Source of the DNA: Candidatus Bathyarchaeota archaeon
GTDB taxonomy: Archaea > Thermoproteota > Bathyarchaeia > TCS64
Direction of reading: 5' to 3'
DNA: 5,242 nt
Assembly: GCA_030669135.1 (NCBI GenBank)
Contig: DAOVEE010000136.1
Span: 1-5,242, forward strand
Positions 1 through 4,506 of this stretch are shown here, one piece after another. Below the pieces are notes generated by a model. The model searched no databases. It worked only from the letters and a program-made list of their open reading frames with translations, and was not told where the DNA came from. Each line of letters begins with the position of its first letter. The stretch's first letter is position 1. Position numbers and translations under genes: made by a program.

Positions 1-171
1 CCTGACCAGCGTCGTTGAGGCGCGTTTCTTGCCTTCAAGTATAAGCTCCAGGAGCTCCTGCTTCAACTCGGGGCTGTCCCCTATGCCGTACGCGTCTGTG
101 AAGTCGCCCTCTACACCAGTTTCGCGTTTCACTCTGTCCCAGAAAACGAGTATCTCATCGCTGAACGACAT
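1..171 (-). CDS. ASCH-domain protein, N-terminal 57 codons (cut by window edge)
   Basis: Reading leftwards from ATG at 171-169 gives an open frame of exactly 57 codons with no stop before the edge, beginning MSFSDEILVFWDRVKRETGV. The pattern FW near the start, then GDSPELKQELLELILEGKKR (residues 31-50) and ASTTLVR, matches the opening of the ASCH domain. In that family a GDSP-x-L-x-x-ELxxLxLxGxKxAT signature forms the first helix and the basic strand of the beta-barrel. ASCH proteins are small cytosolic proteins thought to bind RNA or nucleosides, and one bacterial member hydrolyses N4-acetylcytidine. Which activity applies here cannot be told because the C-terminal half is missing. No Shine-Dalgarno site is seen, but an A/T-rich promoter lies just upstream, so it is probably transcribed on its own as a leaderless message. 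The start is well placed for the family; an ATG at 179-177 is in another frame. Confidence 0.8.
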   Translation of the reverse strand, partial: MSFSDEILVFWDRVKRETGVEGDFTDAYGIGDSPELKQELLELILEGKKRASTTLVR

Positions 172-180
172 GTCGACATA

Positions 181-202
181 GAATAAATTATAGAATAAAA
201 AG
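181..202 (-). promoter_or_regulatory. Probable core promoter of the ASCH gene
   Basis: This is the only strongly A/T-rich stretch between the aminotransferase stop and the ASCH start. On the minus strand it reads CTTTTTATTCTATAATTTAT. The TTTTTATTC part is centred about 26 nt before the ATG at 171, the archaeal TATA distance for a leaderless transcript. The CTATAATTTA part is closer, at 13-22 nt. Which segment binds TBP cannot be settled by eye. Confidence 0.45.
197..201 (-). terminator. Possible T-tract terminator of the aminotransferase
   Basis: Five T residues on the minus strand begin five bases after the aminotransferase stop codon. Archaeal RNA polymerase commonly terminates at T-runs without a hairpin. 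The run is short and also forms part of the ASCH promoter, so it could be only that. Confidence 0.25.
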
Positions 203-206
203 GTGG

Positions 207-1583
207 TCAGAGGTTGAACTTCTTCATGGTCTCTGTCAGGGTATGCTCCAGTATCTGGAGGCCTTCGTCGATCTGCTCCTTGGTGATTATCAGCGCCGGC
301 ATCATCCTGAGTATGCTGGTGCCCCAGCTGCTGCCCAGCACCAGGCCGTTCTCCTTGACCTTGTCGGTGAAGTACTGCATCGGGTTCTTCTCAGGGTCCT
401 TCTTCTCGTCCTTGTCCAGATCCTTGGGGACCAGGCTCTCCTTGGAGTCCCGGTCCTTGACGAGCTCGACGCCCATGAATAGCCCGAGGCCGCGGATGTC
501 GCCTATGACGCCAACCCTGTCCATCATGCCGCGGAGCTCGTCCATCATGTAGTCGCCCATCTTGGCGGCCCTGTCGGCGAGCTTCTCCGTCTCATAGTAG
601 TTGATGACTGCTAGGGCCGTGGCGCAGCTCACCGCGTGGCCGCTGTACGTGTAGCTGTGGGGAAAACCCTTCTCGTTGAAGTGGTCGGCCATCTTCTTGT
701 TTATGACGCAGGCTCCGAGGGGCACGTAGCCGCATGTGATGCCCTTGGCGTAGGTCTCAATGTCTGGGACGACGCCCCAGTGCTCGCAGGCGAACATCTT
801 GCCGGTGCGGGCGAACGCCGTCATGACCTCGTCGAAGATCATGAGGATGTTCTTTTCGTCGCATATCTCCCTGATGCGCTTCCAGTACCCGTCGGGGGGC
901 ACCACCTGGCCGGCCCAGCTGCATATGGGCTCGGCCATGAAGGCTGCGACGGTGTTCTCGCCCTCCTTCTCGATGGTGTACTTGAGGAACTCGGCGCAGA
1001 AGAGGCCGCACTCTGGGTACGTCTTCTTGTAGGGGCACCTGTAGCAGTAGGGGCTGGCGATGTGCTTGAACTCCTCGAATATGCTTAGGCCCTTGGCCTG
1101 CCGGTTACGGGCGCTGCCGCCGACGCTGACCATGGCGTACGTGGAGCCGTGGTACGCGTCCCAGAAGCTGATGATCTTCGGCGCCTCACGGTACAGCTGC
1201 GCCAGCTTGATGGCCACCTCGTTCGCCTCGGTGCCGCTGTTCCCGAAGAACGTCTGGCACAGGTCGCCTGGGGTGATCTGGGCCAGCTTCTTCGCCAGCT
1301 TGATCTGAGGCTCATTGTAGTAGCTGGGCGACGCGTACGCGAGCTGATCCAGCTGCTTCTTAGCGGCCTCGACGGGCACCCTGTTGCCCATGCCGATGTG
1401 GACGTTGTAGAGCTGGCTGATGAAGTCCAGATACCTCTTGCCCTTGGCGTCCCACATGTGGACGCCCTCCCCTTTCACCATCACTATCGGCTTGTGGCCG
1501 GGGCGCGGCTCCCACCGCTGCACAAGGTAGGCCTCGGCGTCCTTTAGGAGCTTCTCCTCTTTCTTCTCTGAGAACTGACTCAT
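207..1583 (-). CDS. Class III PLP-dependent aminotransferase
   Basis: The 458-residue fold-type I enzyme transfers an amino group from an amine or omega-amino acid to a keto acid, using pyridoxal phosphate in the cytosol. Family marks seen in order: GNSGTEAN (114-121) for cofactor phosphate binding; YHG (144-146); AEPI (217-220); FDEV (250-253), whose Asp251 should contact the pyridine nitrogen; Lys280 in YAKGITCGYVPLG as the Schiff-base lysine; and IRGLGLFMGVEL (363-374). All key residues are present and the length is normal for the class. Cysteines at 180, 183, 192 and 196 form CxxC-x8-CxxxC in the middle of the large domain, a feature I recall from one clade of these enzymes. Residues about 376-402 are a very charged, Lys/Asp/Glu-rich insertion. 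The substrate cannot be read from the sequence; beta-alanine, taurine, GABA, putrescine and related amines are all possible. It lies 45 bp after the flavoprotein gene on the same strand. No clear Shine-Dalgarno site precedes the ATG. Confidence 0.93.
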   Translation of the reverse strand: MSQFSEKKEEKLLKDAEAYLVQRWEPRPGHKPIVMVKGEGVHMWDAKGKRYLDFISQLYNVHIGMGNRVPVEAAKKQLDQLAYASPSYYNEPQIKLAKKLAQITPGDLCQTFFGNSGTEANEVAIKLAQLYREAPKIISFWDAYHGSTYAMVSVGGSARNRQAKGLSIFEEFKHIASPYCYRCPYKKTYPECGLFCAEFLKYTIEKEGENTVAAFMAEPICSWAGQVVPPDGYWKRIREICDEKNILMIFDEVMTAFARTGKMFACEHWGVVPDIETYAKGITCGYVPLGACVINKKMADHFNEKGFPHSYTYSGHAVSCATALAVINYYETEKLADRAAKMGDYMMDELRGMMDRVGVIGDIRGLGLFMGVELVKDRDSKESLVPKDLDKDEKKDPEKNPMQYFTDKVKENGLVLGSSWGTSILRMMPALIITKEQIDEGLQILEHTLTETMKKFNL

Positions 1584-1628
1584 ATAACCACTGGAGTAGA
1601 TGGGACGTGTAACTGTAAATTACTTGCG

Positions 1629-2198
1629 CTAGGGCGCCGGGGGCCTCCGCTGGGTGAAGGCGTCTCCGATCCTGACTCCCACCGTGTGGTAGCCGCGGTC
1701 CCCCGTCCCGAACAGCAGGGGCCTGATCTTCTGAGTATCCGGCGTCCCGTCGGTGAGGACGTCTTTGTCTGCCTTCACGTCCAGTATCTCGCCTATGAAC
1801 TCGGTATGCAGCCCGATCTTCACCACCTTAACGACCTTACACTCCAGAACCAGCGGGAACTCGTCCACGTAGGGCGCGTCCACGAGCTCGCTCTTCACGG
1901 CTGTCAACTCTGTGTCCTTGACCTTGTCGGTGTCCCGGCCTGACGCTATGCCCATGTAGTCCACCTCCCTCCAGTACTCCTCCCCGGGGACGCTGACCGT
2001 GTACGCCCTCCGGCTCACGATGTTCCCGTGGCTATACGTCGCCTCCCTCAGGCTCACGTAGATGCATGGCGGACTGGAGCAGCAGACGCCGCCCCACGCC
2101 GCAGTCATGAAGTTGGGTCTACCGTTCTCGTCATAGGTGCCCACCACCCAGACGGGCGTCGGGACAGCCCAGGTCTTGGCTCCCAGCGACTCCTTCAT
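1629..2198 (-). CDS. Flavin-reductase-like FMN-binding protein
   Basis: The protein has 189 residues if started at the ATG at 2198-2196. It opens MKESLGAKTW, then TPVWVVGTYD (14-23), GRPNFMTAAWGG (26-37) and PPCIYVSLREATYS (43-56), followed by SELVDAPYVDEFPLVLEC (103-120) and GLHTEFIGEI (129-138). This is the split-barrel FMN-binding fold of the flavin reductase-like or flavoredoxin family, small cytosolic proteins that bind FMN and pass electrons between NAD(P)H or a donor and a partner. The PxxMTAAW segment normally lines the FMN site. Cysteines 39, 40 and 45 lie beside it. The frame stays open upstream to 2276, but those residues overlap the divergent gene and do not look like the family; most members begin at the MKxSLGxKT segment. 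A start at 2207 (adding MVD) would suit a leaderless transcript from the TATA-like box at 2228-2236 and is a real alternative. The electron partner is unknown. Confidence 0.88.
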   Translation of the reverse strand: MKESLGAKTWAVPTPVWVVGTYDENGRPNFMTAAWGGVCCSSPPCIYVSLREATYSHGNIVSRRAYTVSVPGEEYWREVDYMGIASGRDTDKVKDTELTAVKSELVDAPYVDEFPLVLECKVVKVVKIGLHTEFIGEILDVKADKDVLTDGTPDTQKIRPLLFGTGDRGYHTVGVRIGDAFTQRRPPAP

Positions 2199-2227
2199 AT
2201 CAACCATGACTAGAATCGGTATCGACC

Positions 2228-2236
2228 GGTAAAACC
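2228..2236 (-). promoter_or_regulatory. TATA-like box for the flavoprotein gene
   Basis: The minus strand reads GGTTTTACC, preceded by an A-run. It is centred 25 nt before the ATG at 2207 and 34 nt before the ATG at 2198. The first distance suits a leaderless start at 2207. The second would leave a leader of about eight bases containing GGTTGAT, a poor Shine-Dalgarno match. Confidence 0.4.
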
Positions 2237-2245
2237 TTTTTTTAG
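2237..2245 (+). promoter_or_regulatory. TATA-like box for the MBL hydrolase gene
   Basis: TTTTTTTAG is centred about 28 nt before the ATG at 2269, the expected distance for an archaeal leaderless transcript, and no Shine-Dalgarno sequence lies between. It directly abuts the opposing box at 2228-2236. Confidence 0.55.
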
Positions 2246-2260
2246 AAGCCTCGACGGCTT
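2246..2260. repeat. Small inverted repeat between TATA box and MBL start
   Basis: AAGCC-TCGAC-GGCTT has perfect 5-bp arms around a 5-bp spacer, placed between the TATA-like box and the start codon. It could be an operator half-site pair, but arms this short also arise by chance. Confidence 0.25.
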
Positions 2261-2268
2261 TCACTCTG

Positions 2269-3165
2269 ATGTCCACTCAAAGGGTCTCGGACGACGTCAA
2301 CATGATAGACGCCCCCTACCACGGAAGGACCGGTGTGCTGGGCACATACGTCGTCGCAGGTGAGAAGGTCGCGGTGATCGACCCGGGGCCGGCGAGCCAG
2401 GTGCCAGGCGTCATCGAGGCTTTGGACCGGCTGGGCGTCGAGGAGGTCTCGACGATAGCTTTGACCCACATCCACCTGGACCACGCAGCCGGCTGCTGGA
2501 TGATGCTGGAGCGCTACCCCGGCGCCGAGGTGCACTGCCACCCCAAGGGCGTGGATCACATGGTGGACCCCTCCAAGATAGAGGCCGCCGCCCGAGAAGC
2601 CTTCGGAGACAAGATAGAGGAGTACGGCGAGATACGCGGCATCCCGAAGGAAAAGTTGAAGGCCTCCGTTGACGGGGAGAGGCTGTGCCTCGGCGGCGTC
2701 GAGCTCCAGGTCTCCTACACGCCTGGCCACTCCATCCACAGCCAAAGCTACTACGAGCCTAGGGGCAGGTTGCTCTTCGCCGGAGACGCGGCGGGGCACA
2801 CACCAGACAACCTGGGGGTGGTGATCCCCGCGAGCCCGCCCCCTTACAACCCTGTGCAGGCAACTGAGAGCCTGAGCCGGATGGAGGCCCTAGCCCCCAG
2901 CGTTCTCTGCATAAGCCACTTCGGGTTCCACGGCGGCGCAGTTAAGTGGCTCAGTGACTTCAGGAGACAGGTCCTGCTCTGGGAGAGGCTCGCCTCCGAG
3001 GGCGTCGAGGAGGGAAGGACCCTCACGGAGACGTATCTAACTGTGTTGAACGGTGACCCGTTTGCCAGGAAGCTCGTGTCTAAGAACCCAGAAGCCAAAG
3101 GCCACGTCTACAGCAGCCTCGCGGGCTTCATGAGCTACGCTAAGTGGGTCAAGGCGAGGAAGTGA
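2269..3165 (+). CDS. MBL-fold metallo-hydrolase
   Basis: This 298-residue enzyme is a metallo-beta-lactamase-fold hydrolase with a complete binuclear metal site. The signature THIHLDHAAG gives His67, His69, Asp71 and His72. The other ligands are His154 in TPGHS, Asp173 in LFAGDAAG and His217 in SHFG. The N-terminal half has the usual opening strands (NMIDAPYHG; TYVVAGEKVAVIDPG, 26-40). The C-terminal region after 225 is helical and lacks a recognisable extra domain. The order of motifs, with PPPYNP at 190-195 after the Asp ligand, recalls the ST1585-like archaeal subgroup, from memory. Substrates in this superfamily range from thioesters and lactones to phosphodiesters, so the reaction is open. 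No signal peptide is present, so it should be cytosolic. The ATG is supported by the TATA-like box 28 nt upstream. It runs divergently from the flavoprotein gene and its 3' end overlaps the HAD gene by 17 bp. Confidence 0.92.
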   Translation: MSTQRVSDDVNMIDAPYHGRTGVLGTYVVAGEKVAVIDPGPASQVPGVIEALDRLGVEEVSTIALTHIHLDHAAGCWMMLERYPGAEVHCHPKGVDHMVDPSKIEAAAREAFGDKIEEYGEIRGIPKEKLKASVDGERLCLGGVELQVSYTPGHSIHSQSYYEPRGRLLFAGDAAGHTPDNLGVVIPASPPPYNPVQATESLSRMEALAPSVLCISHFGFHGGAVKWLSDFRRQVLLWERLASEGVEEGRTLTETYLTVLNGDPFARKLVSKNPEAKGHVYSSLAGFMSYAKWVKARK

Positions 3166-3808
3166 CTTCGTCGAGGAGCTCCCGCCAGCTATCTACCACC
3201 CTCGTCGCCCCCTTCTCCATGTAGGCCGCCTGGGTGTGCATCGGTCTCAGGAGACCTACCCTGTCTGGTATGCCGGCCTCTGCGTACATGGGGAAGTAGC
3301 CCGGGTAGTCGTCTACGACTCGCGCCACCTTGTACCGATCCACTAGATCAGATAACAGAGCGCGTCTCGCCTCGACGACCCTGCCGGAGTGCCAATCCTC
3401 AGCCGAGACCATGAACATCTCCGCGTCCTCCGAGGGAAACCCATGCATCTTTAGGGTCTCCAGTGTGTGGCTTCTGGTGTTCTCGGTTCTACCCGTCAGG
3501 TAGACAATGTGGCTGTGTGTCGCCCACGCGTTAACGGTGTCGGCGGCGTATGGAATGACCTCGTCCAGCTGCGCAAACTCGAAGCCTCGTTCTTCCTCGC
3601 AGAGGAGCAGCCGGAAGAACCTGGTCTGGTGCTCCCTAGCGTTCTCCATCTGCTGGGGCGCGGCGTACGCCTCGAAGATCTGGCGCAGCCCCATTGTCTC
3701 GACGGCCTCAACGGGCACCTCTCGTCCCAGCAACTCCCGCCATATGGCCTGCATCCTCCTCGTAGTATCGAGGACAGTGTCATCTATGTCGACGATCACG
3801 CAGTTCAA
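3149..3808 (-). CDS. HAD-superfamily phosphohydrolase (TTG start)
   Basis: A 219-residue protein with the haloacid dehalogenase catalytic motifs. Motif I is VDIDDTVLDT (6-15), with Asp7 as nucleophile and Asp9 as acid/base. Motif II is YLTGR (103-107) with Thr105. Motif IV is RVVDDYPGYFPMY (163-175) with Asp166 and Asp167 for magnesium. The motif III positive residue is not obvious: the expected position carries Arg148-Arg149 in VEARRALLSDL, while Lys160 is the nearest lysine. The segment between motifs I and II (about 16-95) is a helical cap of C1 type. The TGR-x-E-x-TRxxTxxxLxxHGFP run resembles phosphatases that act on nucleotides or nucleic acid ends, but the substrate is not determined. 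The start is TTG: a stop lies four codons upstream in frame, and TGAGG sits 7 nt before the TTG. A GTG three codons later is possible. It converges on the MBL gene with a 17-bp overlap. Confidence 0.88.
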   Translation of the reverse strand: MNCVIVDIDDTVLDTTRRMQAIWRELLGREVPVEAVETMGLRQIFEAYAAPQQMENAREHQTRFFRLLLCEEERGFEFAQLDEVIPYAADTVNAWATHSHIVYLTGRTENTRSHTLETLKMHGFPSEDAEMFMVSAEDWHSGRVVEARRALLSDLVDRYKVARVVDDYPGYFPMYAEAGIPDRVGLLRPMHTQAAYMEKGATRVVDSWRELLDEVTSSP

Positions 3809-3815
3809 CGTGGAG

Positions 3816-3820
3816 CCTCA
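3816..3820 (-). promoter_or_regulatory. Ribosome binding site of the HAD gene
   Basis: TGAGG on the minus strand ends 7 nt before the TTG at 3808, a normal Shine-Dalgarno spacing. It supports the TTG over the GTG at 3799. It is the only well-spaced Shine-Dalgarno site I find in this window. Confidence 0.5.
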
Positions 3821-3831
3821 AGACGTGTTGA
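3818..3831. repeat. 14-bp imperfect dyad over the predicted HAD transcription start
   Basis: TCAAGACGTGTTGA is symmetric at 12 of 14 positions, the exception being one central G/G pair. It lies between the HAD TATA-like box and the start codon, where archaeal repressors commonly bind to block polymerase. It also overlaps the Shine-Dalgarno site. Confidence 0.35.
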
Positions 3832-3840
3832 AACGCAGAT

Positions 3841-3850
3841 GTATTATAAC
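3841..3850 (-). promoter_or_regulatory. TATA-like box of the HAD gene
   Basis: The minus strand reads GTTATAATAC, a good archaeal TATA match in otherwise mixed sequence. It predicts transcription starting near 3820, leaving a leader of about a dozen bases that would just include the TGAGG site. Confidence 0.5.
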
Positions 3851-3901
3851 CCTGTCCCACGGGGAATCTACCACCGATCTATACTTTAAGCTCTGTACTC
3901 C

Positions 3902-3931
3902 AATCCTAATCCCGCCTCCGGAATCCCTAAT
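3902..3931 (+). repeat. Direct repeat upstream of the membrane-protein gene
   Basis: AATCCTAAT at 3902-3910 recurs as AATCCCTAAT at 3922-3931, about 20 bp (two helical turns) apart, so both copies face the same side of the DNA. The second copy runs into the TATA-like box. This could be a pair of regulator sites or a duplicated promoter element. Confidence 0.4.
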
Positions 3932-3937
3932 ATTCAT
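3926..3937 (+). promoter_or_regulatory. TATA-like box of the membrane-protein gene
   Basis: CCTAATATTCAT is centred about 28 nt before the ATG at 3959, which again suits a leaderless transcript. No Shine-Dalgarno site follows. A second A/T-rich element, TATACTTTAAG at 3880-3890, would give a leader of some 45-50 nt and is less likely. Confidence 0.45.
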
Positions 3938-3958
3938 TGACCGGACGCAATCTATGGA

Positions 3959-4396
3959 ATGGCCCTAGTCAGTGGAAGGAAGGCTAACTCAAGCGTCGGG
4001 GCTGCGATAGTGCTGATGCTTTGCATAGTCGTCTTCGCTGCCACATTGTTTTTCCTGATGACGAGCCCAGGCATGTCGCTGGCGTTCGACGCCGACAACC
4101 CTAACAACATATTCAAGGCGAGTGAAGGCCAATCATCGTTCACTGGGCAGCCCAGTTGGGTCAAGGGCCCGTGGTCTCTGGAGCAAGCCATCAACGACCT
4201 CAAGGCGAACGGATGCGTCATCGTCGAGAAGACGGATAAAGACGGCCTAGAGAACGCCAACGAAGTGAACTACGACGGCTTCAGAACGCTGGCAATACGG
4301 CGAAGAATAGTGTACCAAATAGTCGACGAGGATACCGAGGCTCTTCTGGTGCACCTGGAAGACAGGTACTACGTCTGGACCCCGCAGGAAAGCTAA
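3959..4396 (+). CDS. Single-pass membrane protein of unknown family
   Basis: I do not recognise this 145-residue protein. Residues 1-10 are short and basic (Arg7, Lys8), then about 12-34 form one strongly hydrophobic helix (GAAIVLMLCIVVFAATLFFL). The basic N-terminus predicts N-in, C-out topology, so the rest would face the outside. Residues 36-70 are a polar, Pro/Gly/Ser/Asn-containing linker. Residues 72-142 look like a small alpha/beta domain: a helix (SLEQAINDLKANG), a strand (CVIVEKT), an acidic loop, then strands LAIRRRIVYQIVDED and ALLVHLEDRYYVWTP. The codon use resembles the neighbours. The ATG is chosen because the TATA-like box is 28 nt upstream; an ATG at 3954 in another frame stops after four codons. 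The N-terminus faintly recalls archaeal class III (pilin-like) signal peptides. It could instead be a plain signal anchor. The function is unknown. Confidence 0.75.
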   Translation: MALVSGRKANSSVGAAIVLMLCIVVFAATLFFLMTSPGMSLAFDADNPNNIFKASEGQSSFTGQPSWVKGPWSLEQAINDLKANGCVIVEKTDKDGLENANEVNYDGFRTLAIRRRIVYQIVDEDTEALLVHLEDRYYVWTPQES

Positions 4397-4405
4397 GCCT
4401 GAGAT

Positions 4406-4433
4406 GCTTCGCGCAGTTACTGCGCCGTGAAGC
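4406..4433 (+). terminator. Stable hairpin after the membrane-protein gene
   Basis: GCTTC + GCGCAG, loop TTA, CTGCGC, a 3-nt bulge CGT, then GAAGC give an 11-bp stem starting 10 nt after the stop codon. The position suits a 3'-end structure that stabilises or ends the message. No T-run follows, so it is not a standard bacterial intrinsic terminator nor a typical archaeal T-tract site. Confidence 0.4.
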
Positions 4434-4472
4434 TATGAGTAGCCGAGGCATATAGTCGCATCCCTCCTAAGC

Positions 4473-4482
4473 TATTATATGG
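4473..4482 (+). promoter_or_regulatory. TATA-like box of the DUF362 gene
   Basis: TATTATATGG is centred about 29-30 nt before the TTG at 4507, close to the leaderless spacing seen for other genes here. GGTGAG immediately precedes the TTG with no spacer, so it is unlikely to act as a Shine-Dalgarno site. Confidence 0.5.
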
Positions 4483-4506
4483 GTTCGTCCCTCTCCTATC
4501 GGTGAG

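Larger units (their letters stand above)
4397..4506. other. Intergenic region with hairpin and promoter elements
   Basis: This 110-bp gap has no gene I can support. It holds the large hairpin at 4406-4433, a small inverted repeat GCTA-TGAG-TAGC at 4432-4443 whose left arm shares two bases with it, and two TATA-like elements, CATATAG (4449-4455) and TTATATGG (4475-4482). There is no T-run to mark termination of the membrane-protein transcript. Confidence 0.5.

Noticed and set aside
636..1088. 150-codon open frame on the plus strand inside the aminotransferase gene (and a 132-codon one at 1149-1547)
   Set aside because: Both are antisense to a clear enzyme, have biased low-complexity composition (Val/Leu/Ala/Gly or Arg/Leu/Val), no promoter, and come from GC-rich third positions.
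1584..1628. GTAA-N7-TTAC inverted repeat upstream of the aminotransferase
   Set aside because: The arms are only 4 bp and A/T-rich; not distinguishable from chance.
2199..2276. 26-codon upstream extension of the flavoprotein
   Set aside because: It overlaps the start of the divergent gene and covers both promoters, and the family normally begins at the MKxSLGxKT segment. Only the last three codons (start at 2207) remain plausible.
2242..2799. 185-codon minus-strand open frame over the MBL gene
   Set aside because: It is antisense to the metal-binding motifs of a complete MBL hydrolase and has no recognisable domain.
3855..3868. Short inverted repeat TCCC-ACG-GGGA in the HAD/membrane-protein spacer
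   Set aside because: Four-base arms are expected by chance, and it has no special position relative to either promoter.
3954..3968. Tiny frame ATG GAA TGG CCC TAG overlapping the membrane-protein start
   Set aside because: Four codons overlapping the real ATG out of frame, with nothing to show it is translated; probably chance.
3507..3968. 153-codon plus-strand open frame over the HAD gene and its spacer
   Set aside because: It is antisense to intact HAD motifs and extends through a promoter region; the product has no domain.
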